Origin: Bacteroidota bacterium
GTDB lineage: Bacteria; Bacteroidota; Bacteroidia; Cytophagales; Cyclobacteriaceae
Assembly: GCA_018267135.1 (NCBI GenBank)
Contig: JAFDZA010000010.1
Coordinates: 62,001 to 126,000, forward strand
Length of the DNA stretch: 64,000 bases
Reading direction: 5' to 3'
Shown piece by piece: positions 45,001 through 52,830 of the stretch. Position numbers and translations under genes: made by a program. Each line of letters starts with the position of its first letter. Position 1 is the stretch's first letter. The notes under the pieces were generated by a model, which worked only from the letters and a program-made list of their open reading frames with translations, was not told where the DNA came from and ran no database searches.

Positions 45001-46757
45001 ATTTTAAATTCTTCAACTCCGTGCACCACCATACTATTTTTGTTGAGATCAATAGTGGCGTTGGCAACCGTATCAGCTAGCGAGTGAATTTTCATGTTAT
45101 CATAATCCTTCCTGCCCCGGGCAGCTTCCAGAAAATGAATAGCTTTTTCTTTTACATGAATTTTGCCGGTGTGCGCATCATAGTCTATCACTCCTTTTTG
45201 CGACAAAAAATCGGCTGCCATTTTTACGGCACCACTGGTTCGGGTTTTGGTGGTTAGTTCGTACACCGAAAAATCGCGGGTATTATTAGTCTGAGCATAA
45301 TTTACCACTACTATCAACGGGTTAAAATCAAAACCTACGTTTCGGAGTTGACGAAAATCGTCCGGGTCGTAAAAATCATGCGATTCAATGACCATGGGCG
45401 CTACCAAGCCGTTGCCATCCATGGAGAGTTTAATTTTATTTTTCTTCAAATCCCAATCCAATTCATCGGCTGTAAAATCTATTCCAAAGTAAGAGGAGGT
45501 AAAGGGGGCTCTGCGCAAAGCCGATTTGTTTTTATTAAGTAACAATCGCTGCCTGCCATAGCTATAACGAAAAGCCATGGAAGGATGTACGATGGTATCG
45601 TTCTCCTGATAAATTACAATGCGCACATCGTTAGAGAAAATCGCTGAATCGCGAAACGAAAATAATGGACTGCTGGCTTTAAATTTTTTGTCTGATGCAC
45701 CCATCACTTCCACCAAGGCCGGCTTATTGCTTACCGAGCTGCTCGTCATGAAAGCGCCTTCCAACCCAAACCCACCGGTGTATTTCAGGTCATCGCCAAA
45801 GCCGGAAACCAATACATTGTTTTCGTACGATTTAAACCGGGGAAAAACAGATTCTTTCTTGCTTTTGTGTTTCGCGCTTCTAAACTCAAATGTGCCGGCA
45901 ATTTTACCCGGCAATTTACCTTGGTAGGTAAGTTTGCCTTGTGCGGCCGAAAGGATGGCATCGGATGTTTTAAAATTGTATTTATTAAATTCATAAAAAA
46001 CCGAGTCAGCACCTAACCCGGCCATTGACCAATCGAACGAGCCGCCTTCCCCTACAAACAGCCGGCTGTAGAGCGAAAAAATACCTTTGGTGTTTTTTAA
46101 TGTGGCCGAATCAAACAAAGTGGCAAAACTCATATTCAGTTTATTGAACACGATAGCCGCTCCCGTTACTTCGGGCTGCTTGACGGGGCGTTGCCATAGA
46201 GGCATGGCATTGAGGATGGAATCGGCTTTGGCATCATACACCACGGCCGTAGTGTCGGGGGCTTTGGGGGTCAGGTATTGAAACGAATAGTCATCGTCCG
46301 TAACCCGGAGCCTGAAAAATTTTTCATAGCGAAGGGCGTGGTGTTCAAAAAAATCGCGCGCCAGTTGCAAAAAATAATTGACAAGCGCAGGGTTGTCTTT
46401 CTGAATGGCCGCTCCGGTTACTTTCAAAAAATCGGAAAGTTTAGTGAGGTCTGTTTTTTCAATATTTACTGCCGCTGCTATGGCTCCAAAATAATTTACA
46501 AAATGAGGTTGAGTGCGATAGCCTTTTTTCTTCATTAACCGAACCTGTTTTTGTACGATGGTTTGCTGGTCGGGTCCCAAGCTCATCCAGGCACTGGCAA
46601 AGGCCTCGCCCACAGAGGAGGCTTCTATGTTTTTGGTATTTTCGAGCGACACTCGTACGCTATCCTGAAAAGCAAGCGGAGTATTGGCATTTTGAGCCCG
46701 GGCATGAAAAAATCCGAAGCAGACAAAAAAATATAATAGGCTCTTTTTCACACCCAT
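42084..46757 (-). CDS. Very large exported beta-rich protein, 1557 aa, unknown
   Basis: A 1557-residue protein with a signal peptide (to about residue 21, ARAQN) and no clear membrane segment after it. The first 200 residues are helical; the rest is beta-rich with recurring units such as ADELDWDLKKNKIKLSMDG, AKWDLSSQKIVMTKAP and AEYDIQQQQLKVSGIP, which recall the OstA/LptA-type or AsmA-like beta-jellyroll repeats used in lipid-bridging proteins. Near 1330-1420 lies a helical part (RMMALSLQNVIKNEGAGEGL). The C-terminus ends in a Lys/Glu-rich tail (KKKDKKKEEKKEDDGF). I do not recognise a named family. It is followed by gpmI with a 12-bp gap. Confidence 0.7.
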   Translation of the reverse strand: MGVKKSLLYFFVCFGFFHARAQNANTPLAFQDSVRVSLENTKNIEASSVGEAFASAWMSLGPDQQTIVQKQVRLMKKKGYRTQPHFVNYFGAIAAAVNIEKTDLTKLSDFLKVTGAAIQKDNPALVNYFLQLARDFFEHHALRYEKFFRLRVTDDDYSFQYLTPKAPDTTAVVYDAKADSILNAMPLWQRPVKQPEVTGAAIVFNKLNMSFATLFDSATLKNTKGIFSLYSRLFVGEGGSFDWSMAGLGADSVFYEFNKYNFKTSDAILSAAQGKLTYQGKLPGKIAGTFEFRSAKHKSKKESVFPRFKSYENNVLVSGFGDDLKYTGGFGLEGAFMTSSSVSNKPALVEVMGASDKKFKASSPLFSFRDSAIFSNDVRIVIYQENDTIVHPSMAFRYSYGRQRLLLNKNKSALRRAPFTSSYFGIDFTADELDWDLKKNKIKLSMDGNGLVAPMVIESHDFYDPDDFRQLRNVGFDFNPLIVVVNYAQTNNTRDFSVYELTTKTRTSGAVKMAADFLSQKGVIDYDAHTGKIHVKEKAIHFLEAARGRKDYDNMKIHSLADTVANATIDLNKNSMVVHGVEEFKISDSLNVMVKPDSSSITFLHDRDVKFKGTINAGNFEITGKDFMLKYDSFFVNLNHIDSIRFYVTEKNGVRRRVNNSMVGADSTAAAAGGLQASANKTSGTLYINMPDNKSGRTKYSNFPRLDASAGGVIYFDRKEVLNGAYDRSVFFVVPPFKLDSLNDADPASINFEGTFVSSGMFPSFKERLHTMADKSLGFTHAVPASGYKMYHTNATFFGGLNMDNAGLRAAGKIEYLAASVESGDFVLYPDSVLAKGNIGEIKEMQIGNVNFPQVTFADYQLKWFPKQDKFKVKNLKDPFSLYQKTALLKGNLTVSKTGVTGSGRLSTRGSEVVSRDLSFSSKDFGARHARFEVKTGNPDKPALAGNDVRLKFDLAKNFATISPEREGVAAIEFPYAQFKTSIPQAKWDLSSQKIVMTKAPDVPLENSYFYTTRKELDSLRFNAEKAEYDIQQQQLKVSGIPYIVVADAKITPQNNEVLILENAKIGQLKNTVIVLDTLNGYHRLTDGVVDIVSRKEFSGYATYEYVNAANDTFAIKMTDFHLEPITDGVKKKRKGNATQQTVANGAVIDKDKILIAPRIYYKGDMVMYATRPALQLKGFVKLDLKKIKNYDTWIRYDQSGDEKQIFLDFDHSITESGRKVEAGLHYATDNSLYITFVSDKKDEGDDDFFLPSGSLYFDKESGEFKIENRKKAAGENLEGKVFNYNEEKQEVKFEGPVTFFKGTNDFNISASAIGSGNMETNEIKMNTLLLANMKMPDAAYRMMALSLQNVIKNEGAGEGLGDQTELLYKIANLVGEKTARDYEQKSQQSYTSLATVPRLLANIGFSNVNFKWSQGNKAFYSEGQIGVSHIGKDDINGAFEGFMEIRKNEDGSPVFHVFFKASPEAWYYFGLEDNRLMVQSSDQPFNDLIAKKTNSNKAKVGELVFIPGSNEETLAWVNKFRLQYYGLEAPYDLAGANSSAKKKDKKKEEKKEDDGF

Positions 46758-46798
46758 AAAAGGCGTGAAAGTTCGTAAATAAAAGGCGAAAGTTCTAA
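46756..46798. repeat. Tandem 20-23 bp repeat at the start of the large gene
   Basis: Two near-identical units lie side by side: ATAAAAGGCG-TG-AAAGTTC-G-TAA (46756-46778) and ATAAAAGGCG-AAAGTTC-TAA (46779-46798). The first unit overlaps the start codon of the 1557-residue gene. Read on the minus strand, the repeat places GAACTTTC and CCTTTTAT twice in the 5' region. Confidence 0.7.
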
Positions 46799-46842
46799 TA
46801 GCGGAAACGGGGTGTTGCCGTATAAACGGTGGCTCGTGTTTT

Positions 46843-47673
46843 TTATTTTTTGAGAAAGGCTACGGTTGCCCAGGTTTCCTTTTCATCCCGAAAAATTTCG
46901 TACAATCCGTACTTAGTTGCTTCTTCGGCCAGCACCGGAATATCTTTTGAAAAGAATCCGCTCAGCAATAAATGCCCTTGTTGATAGAGTACTCCGGCAT
47001 ACCGGTTCATTTCGTCAAGCAGAATATTGCGATTAATGTTGGCCAGCACAATATCAAAAGAGGAATTGAATGTCAGATCAGAAATTTTACCCTGACGTAT
47101 TGTAATATTGTGGCATTGGTTGATCTGAGTATTCTCCTGGCCGTTTAGCACGCTCCACTCGTCAATATCAAATGCTTCGATATGGGCCGCACCCAAATGC
47201 GAAGCCATGATAGATAAAATGGCGGTGCCACACCCAGCATCCATTACCTTTTTGTTCTGGTGGTTTATCCGCATCATGTTTTTCAGCATCAGGTAGGTGG
47301 TTTGATGATGCCCGGTGCCAAACGACATCTTGGGAGTGATGATTATTTCGTAAGGGTACTTTTTTTCAATCTTATGAAACTCCGCCCGCACCAGACATTG
47401 GTTGTCCACAATAATAGGTTCTACATTTTTTTCCCACTCTTCGTTCCAGTTTTGTTTTTTAATCTGGTCTTGAAAAAACAACAAGGGGGAAACGTGTTTA
47501 TATTTTTCTTTTATCTCGGTTAAATACCGGTGATCATATTTTTCGCCTTCTACATACGCTTCAAATCCTTCGTCCGTTTCTATAAATGATTCAAAGCCGG
47601 CTTCGGCTACTTCGGCCATCATAATCTCAGAAAAATCAGAAGGGCAAACAACTTTTAATCGGGTGTGAAACAT
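46843..47673 (-). CDS. prmA: Ribosomal protein L11 methyltransferase
   Basis: A 276-residue SAM-dependent methyltransferase that methylates ribosomal protein L11. The N-terminal domain (1-90) binds the substrate. The class I methyltransferase core has motif I VMDAGCGTAILSIMA near residue 141, DIDEWSVLNGQENTQIN and the active-site-like DIVLANINRNILLDEM near residue 218. The typical TGHHQTTYLML stretch is near residue 118. Length is typical. It is a single gene in divergent orientation to the DUF58 cluster. Confidence 0.93.
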   Translation of the reverse strand: MFHTRLKVVCPSDFSEIMMAEVAEAGFESFIETDEGFEAYVEGEKYDHRYLTEIKEKYKHVSPLLFFQDQIKKQNWNEEWEKNVEPIIVDNQCLVRAEFHKIEKKYPYEIIITPKMSFGTGHHQTTYLMLKNMMRINHQNKKVMDAGCGTAILSIMASHLGAAHIEAFDIDEWSVLNGQENTQINQCHNITIRQGKISDLTFNSSFDIVLANINRNILLDEMNRYAGVLYQQGHLLLSGFFSKDIPVLAEEATKYGLYEIFRDEKETWATVAFLKK

Positions 47674-47770
47674 GCGCTGTTATTGAAAGACCAAAGGTGC
47701 GGCAAACTTTTTACATTCGGGCAGTACTTTGAACTTTCCCTCACAATTTCTTTTCTTGTGAACGAATTTC

Positions 47771-49168
47771 ATGAATAAATCCATTTCACTTTCCTCGGTT
47801 ATCAAATCAGCCTCCTATTGGTTGAAGTGGACGGGCGTGCGTTGGCCCTTGTTTGTAGCTCTGCTCATCATTGCCTTGGCCAGCCGGTGGCTCAGAAACG
47901 AATACGGCCAAGACGATTCTACTCTTTGGCTGGTGATGAATCCGTTTTTCCTACTGATACAATGGACGATTATCGGGCTTTTTTTATTCAGTCTGGTTTC
48001 TACCGTTGCGGTGTGGGTTTATTTTTATTTAAGCGTAAAACCCAATGCCGCTCTTCAGGTAAAATTTGGCGATGGAAAAAAAGCGGAAGCTGGTTGGGTA
48101 AACGTAACCGTATCGCTTACGGGGGCGGCCTTGCGGCCTTTGCTGGGAACCATCCAAGCCCGGCTGGCATTTACCAACCAAAATCTTTCGGGTGTTATTG
48201 TTTTAGATACCAATGTAACCAAACCGCGCCACCTTTGGCGACAGGCGCTTCAGGGATCGGGGCAAACACTGCTGCACAACCGGGGCATTTACGATATGGA
48301 AAAAGTGTTAATCACTTTTTGCGATATGTTTGGATTAGTATCGTTGCCTTGTGCTATTCCGTTTACCCAGCAACTCTATACATTGCCTGTAGCTACCGAG
48401 CCACAAACGATTAAATCGTTTCCGCACAGCACGGAAGAACAAAAGCACCGCATTGATGTACCCAAACGGGTAGAGGGCGAATACGTAAACTATAAAGAGT
48501 ATGAAACCGGTGATAACATTCAGCGCATCGTGTGGAAAATTTATGCCAAGAGCGGAGAATTGGTGGTGCGTATTCCTGAAATAAAAGATCCGTACGCCTC
48601 GCATTTATATTTCTATATCAGTTTCTTTAACGGTTTTACGTTAAATGACGGAGCCTTTGAAACAGAATTGCTGAACGTATATAAAGACAGGGTAAGAAAT
48701 CTGCTGGAGGCATTGCAACGAAACGACTACACAGTACGCCTTCCTCCTGATCAGGAAATACCCAAGTTGGCAGGCGTGGGCGACAAAAAAATAGAACTCT
48801 ACCAGATTACAGCTTGTTTCTGGCAAAACAAAATAGCTCCCACCGCTTTTGTTAGTTATAACCAAGCGGCTTTCGTTTGCTTGCCTTCGCTTACGCCAAT
48901 CGAAGAAATTCAAACACTCGTGCGCCACTTGCCGGCAGCCATTCCGTTGGTCATTGTAAAACTCTCTACAGCCATACCTTCTCCGTTTACGTTTTCTATG
49001 AAAAATATATTTTTCAGACCTGAAAAAAAGCCTACCGATGCCCTTCGCCAACCGTGGCTGATCTCCGGATTACGAAAAAATTTAATTCGCAACGAAGCGT
49101 TGATAACGGAAGCCATCCGCCAACGCGATAATACCTGGCTGACCGATCGTATTGAACTGACCCGATGA
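47771..49168 (+). CDS. DUF58 family membrane protein
   Basis: A 465-residue protein with two N-terminal membrane segments (about 25-42 and 55-83). A beta-rich region follows, then the DUF58 signature near residue 235 (VNYKEYETGDNIQRIVWKIYAKSGELVVRI). DUF58 proteins are found with MoxR ATPases and transglutaminase-like membrane proteins, a set thought to help fold or activate other envelope proteins. The three genes here overlap by 4 bases each, confirming one operon. The C-terminal part has a von Willebrand-like alternation but no MIDAS motif that I can see. Confidence 0.88.
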   Translation: MNKSISLSSVIKSASYWLKWTGVRWPLFVALLIIALASRWLRNEYGQDDSTLWLVMNPFFLLIQWTIIGLFLFSLVSTVAVWVYFYLSVKPNAALQVKFGDGKKAEAGWVNVTVSLTGAALRPLLGTIQARLAFTNQNLSGVIVLDTNVTKPRHLWRQALQGSGQTLLHNRGIYDMEKVLITFCDMFGLVSLPCAIPFTQQLYTLPVATEPQTIKSFPHSTEEQKHRIDVPKRVEGEYVNYKEYETGDNIQRIVWKIYAKSGELVVRIPEIKDPYASHLYFYISFFNGFTLNDGAFETELLNVYKDRVRNLLEALQRNDYTVRLPPDQEIPKLAGVGDKKIELYQITACFWQNKIAPTAFVSYNQAAFVCLPSLTPIEEIQTLVRHLPAAIPLVIVKLSTAIPSPFTFSMKNIFFRPEKKPTDALRQPWLISGLRKNLIRNEALITEAIRQRDNTWLTDRIELTR

Positions 49169-51846
49169 AAAAAGATTTTCTAAACGACCGATTTAAACAA
49201 CTACTGATCCGCCTGGTGCTGGTGGCCATCCCTACAATGGTCATTGGATTTATAACCTTACGTTTTATTAATTTTTCATACACCGCACTTAACACAGGCA
49301 TAGCCGGGCAAACATTTTATTTTTCACTGGGGCTTCTGCTCGCTTACTCGCTTTATTATTACGGAGCCCGGTGGGTAGTGTCGCTTATTATTTTATGGGT
49401 AGTCTACCTGCTCTTGCAGCGCTTTATCAGCCGGTTGCCCGGTGAGTTTGATGTATTCTATGCCACCGCTCGGTTTCAACTCTATTCGACACTCTTCATT
49501 ATCGGCTGGATGTTTGGGTTGCTTTTGATTAAAATCCGATGGAGTCATTTTATTTTGTTTGGGTTGCTGGCAGTAGTTACGCTCGTAGCTGTTTCTGATA
49601 CTTTAGATATTAGCCTCTCCTATATTCTGGTGCATCTTGCCCCGGTGGTGGTGTATGGATTGTACATGCTTTTTCTTTCCCCTGTTCTAACCGAGCGAAT
49701 CGAATTGAGTTTTAAAAAATCAGGCCGGTTTCTGATCCGCATTGCCTTGTTTGTGTTATTGATTTTGCTGGCCCTCTTCATTACCGAAAGTTTGTTTAGC
49801 GGCAACCTAAAAGTCGTAGAAAAGGAACTGGCCGCCCGCGGAGCCAAAGGCAAAAATAGTAAAGGAAACAACCAAGATAATTATGACGACCGCAACGGGC
49901 TGATGGAGAAAACCGATGACGGCTATCGCCTGAAAGACACCATGCGGGTAAGCACTAAGATGAGTTCGTCCGATAAGCTGATGTTCTGCGCCCGGCTCGA
50001 TAATTATTTCCCGGATGGATCGCCCGCTCCATTGTATTTTGTTTACCATTACCTTACCCGGTATGACCCCGCCAAAGAAAGTTTTACACGCGATGTTGGT
50101 GTGCCTTCGTTTGATGAACTGGAAGTAGATCCGGCCCGGCTGCCGATGTATTATTCGTTTACCGACACCTCCATCATCCGCAAATCCATGGCCGATAAAT
50201 TCCGTAAGGTTACCGAGGCGAGTGTTTATCTTTCAGAAAATACGTGGAAGCATGCCGTACTCAGTCCTTCCAGCGCGTTTCATATTCAAACCATACCGGT
50301 AGAAAAAGATTTTCAAAAAACATTTTTATCGGCATACAAAACCTATTCGTTCACCTCTGAACTGAACAACGCTTACTTTGTTTACAATATTTCGGCCAGC
50401 CCAATGCTGGAAAAAATTCAGGAGCAGCGGTATGATGAGCTGAAGAAAATAAAAAATTACAACAAAATAAATTCCGAAGTACTCTCCTACTATACCGAAT
50501 ACCCCACCGGAGCCATATACGATTCCATTGCCAAGCTGGCATTTCGCCTTTCCTCTAAAAATGCCCGGCCGCTGGATAAGGTACTGGCCGTACGCGATTT
50601 TTTTCTTCGTAAAAATGAAAACGGAAAACGAATCTTTCGCTACTCGCTTCAGGCCGGAGCTTTAGATGACCCCAACATACCCAGCTCTAAAATGCTGTAC
50701 AATTTCTTATTTAAAACACACACGGGCTATTGCACGTACTATGCGGGGGCTTCTTTATTTATGCTGCGAGCATTAGGAGTGCCAACCCGCTTCACCACCG
50801 GCTTTGCCACCATCAACCGGGGCGACAAAAATAAAGGATGGTATTGGTTCTATGCCAGCCAGGCGCATGCCTGGACGCAGGTCTATTTTCCGGAATACGG
50901 TTGGATGGATTTTGATATGACCATCGGCAACGAAGAGCAACAAGGAGCCCCCAAACCCGATGGCACCCCGCCCCTTCCTCCGCCCGAACCCTGGCTGGTG
51001 CTAAGTGCCCGAACCGAATCCATTGACTTGAACAAAAAACAGATGACGGCTTCGTTTAAAGATTTAATCTTTCAAAACACTACCTACCGGCTCAACAAAA
51101 TTTTTACCCGGCCGGTCGATGCTTCGCTTTGCCGTGTGCTCTACAATAAACGCGACACCACGCTGGCCGCTATTAAACCGGGCGACTCGCTGATCATTGT
51201 TTCCTACAAAGACGAAGCCCGATCAATTCCCCGGCCGCAACCCGGTGTGGCCATCGAAACGCAAGTAGAAAATTTTCCTTCTCCTGTTATTGCCGATGAG
51301 ATTCACATTCGTGGAAAGGAAAAACAAGCCGGTAAAAAAGAGGCAGGTAAAAAGAAAAACCAGGAACCCGAAAAGAAAATTACCCTGAAAGAGATTGCCT
51401 GGGTGTCGGGTATTACGGTGGGATCGTTTTTATTTCTGATACTTTTATTCCCTTTGTTGTATCTTCTTTATCGCCTCCTTCGGCTGGCGCTTGCTTCAAA
51501 AGGCTCAGCGCAGGCCGACCAACTCTACCGGGCTACATTGTACCGGCTGCACATGTTGGGCCTGGAAAGAGATACGGAAACCCCACTGGAGTATGCCGAG
51601 AAAAAAATAGATCCGGAAATGGCCACCGATTTTTCGGGATTCATGAGAACGTACCTGCGCTTGAAGTACGCCCCGGGCAACCTGACTGAAGACGACCAGC
51701 AACAGATCAGTGGGTTTGCCAAAAAAATCGGGACGGCTATCCGCCAGAAAAAAGGATTTTTCAAACGATTATCAAATTACTTTAACGTAGTGCGGGCGAT
51801 CCGCTATTTTCAACAACCTTCTGAAACTGAAAACCCAACTGTATGA
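49165..51846 (+). CDS. Transglutaminase-like membrane protein (TgpA type)
   Basis: An 893-residue protein with about six N-terminal membrane segments (residues 10-215), a large extracytoplasmic part, and one C-terminal segment near residue 745-770. The transglutaminase core holds the triad Cys523 (HTGYCTYYAGASL), His568 (SQAHAWTQVYF) and Asp582 (GWMDFD). A Lys/Glu-rich linker precedes the final segment, and the cytosolic tail resembles DUF4129. The architecture matches the TgpA/DUF3488 group associated with DUF58 and MoxR. The substrate in the periplasm is unknown. Confidence 0.9.
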   Translation: MKKDFLNDRFKQLLIRLVLVAIPTMVIGFITLRFINFSYTALNTGIAGQTFYFSLGLLLAYSLYYYGARWVVSLIILWVVYLLLQRFISRLPGEFDVFYATARFQLYSTLFIIGWMFGLLLIKIRWSHFILFGLLAVVTLVAVSDTLDISLSYILVHLAPVVVYGLYMLFLSPVLTERIELSFKKSGRFLIRIALFVLLILLALFITESLFSGNLKVVEKELAARGAKGKNSKGNNQDNYDDRNGLMEKTDDGYRLKDTMRVSTKMSSSDKLMFCARLDNYFPDGSPAPLYFVYHYLTRYDPAKESFTRDVGVPSFDELEVDPARLPMYYSFTDTSIIRKSMADKFRKVTEASVYLSENTWKHAVLSPSSAFHIQTIPVEKDFQKTFLSAYKTYSFTSELNNAYFVYNISASPMLEKIQEQRYDELKKIKNYNKINSEVLSYYTEYPTGAIYDSIAKLAFRLSSKNARPLDKVLAVRDFFLRKNENGKRIFRYSLQAGALDDPNIPSSKMLYNFLFKTHTGYCTYYAGASLFMLRALGVPTRFTTGFATINRGDKNKGWYWFYASQAHAWTQVYFPEYGWMDFDMTIGNEEQQGAPKPDGTPPLPPPEPWLVLSARTESIDLNKKQMTASFKDLIFQNTTYRLNKIFTRPVDASLCRVLYNKRDTTLAAIKPGDSLIIVSYKDEARSIPRPQPGVAIETQVENFPSPVIADEIHIRGKEKQAGKKEAGKKKNQEPEKKITLKEIAWVSGITVGSFLFLILLFPLLYLLYRLLRLALASKGSAQADQLYRATLYRLHMLGLERDTETPLEYAEKKIDPEMATDFSGFMRTYLRLKYAPGNLTEDDQQQISGFAKKIGTAIRQKKGFFKRLSNYFNVVRAIRYFQQPSETENPTV

Positions 51847-52829
51847 CCGACAGCCTCTCAAAACTGAAAACCCTTACCGCCAACATCGAAACGATTATTC
51901 GCGGCAAGCCGCAAGAAATAAAATATGTAGTTACCACCCTGCTGGCGCGGGGTCACATCTTACTTGAAGATAACCCCGGAGCAGGCAAAACCGTGTTGGC
52001 TAAAACACTGGCACAATCTATTTCGGAAGGAACGGCAGACTTCCACTCGGCCCAGGGCGGGGTGGCCTTTAAACGCATTCAGTTTACACCCGACCTGCTG
52101 CCGATGGATTTAATCGGTTCGCATATTTATGATGAAACCAAAAAAGATTTTGTCTTCAAAAAAGGGCCGCTGTTTACCCACGTTTTGCTGGCCGATGAAA
52201 TAAACCGGGCCTCGCCCAAAGTGCAGAGCGCTTTGCTGGAGTGTATGGCCGAAAACCAAATTTCGGCAGGCGACACTACTTTTCAGCTCGATCCGTTTTT
52301 CTTTACCATCGCCACACAAAACCCCATTGAGATGGAAGGAACCTATCCGCTTCCGGCCGCACAACTGGATCGCTTCTTCATGAAAATTTCATTCGGCTAT
52401 GTAAGCGAGGAAGTAGAATTCGATATTTATCAAAATTATCTCACCATCAACAACGGCAAGAATACCGTAAAACAAGTATTGGCCTACAACGACATTATAC
52501 ACCTGCAGCAGGAAGCGGAAAAAGTATATATCCATCCGGAGTTAATTAAAAGTGTAGTACACATAGTGCAGGGCACACGCCATCATCAGGAGATAGCCTT
52601 GGGCTGCTCCACACGAGGAGGAATAATATTTATTAAATGTTTGAAAGCCTGGGCACTGGTAAACCAGCGCGACTACGTCATTGAAGATGACCTGCAGGCA
52701 CTGGCAAAGCCGGTGCTTCACCACCGGCTCATTTTCCGCCACCGCGAAGCTTCGCGCACTGCCCTGAACCAGCTCGTTGATCAGGAAGTAAACAAACTTT
52801 CGAAGATGGGTATCCAGTCAAAAAAATAA
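51843..52829 (+). CDS. MoxR-type AAA+ ATPase
   Basis: A 328-residue AAA+ ATPase of the MoxR group (AAA_3). Walker A is EDNPGAGKTVLAKTL (Lys49). Walker B is VLLADEINRASPKVQSALLE near residue 115, and sensor 1 is TIATQNPIEMEGTYPLP near 155. Arg in the region QLDRFFMKI completes the site, followed by the helical C-terminal lid. MoxR proteins are thought to act as chaperones for membrane or secreted complexes. It overlaps the preceding transglutaminase gene by 4 bases and is followed after 1 bp by the TPR gene. Confidence 0.94.
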   Translation: MTDSLSKLKTLTANIETIIRGKPQEIKYVVTTLLARGHILLEDNPGAGKTVLAKTLAQSISEGTADFHSAQGGVAFKRIQFTPDLLPMDLIGSHIYDETKKDFVFKKGPLFTHVLLADEINRASPKVQSALLECMAENQISAGDTTFQLDPFFFTIATQNPIEMEGTYPLPAAQLDRFFMKISFGYVSEEVEFDIYQNYLTINNGKNTVKQVLAYNDIIHLQQEAEKVYIHPELIKSVVHIVQGTRHHQEIALGCSTRGGIIFIKCLKAWALVNQRDYVIEDDLQALAKPVLHHRLIFRHREASRTALNQLVDQEVNKLSKMGIQSKK

Positions 52830-52830
52830 T

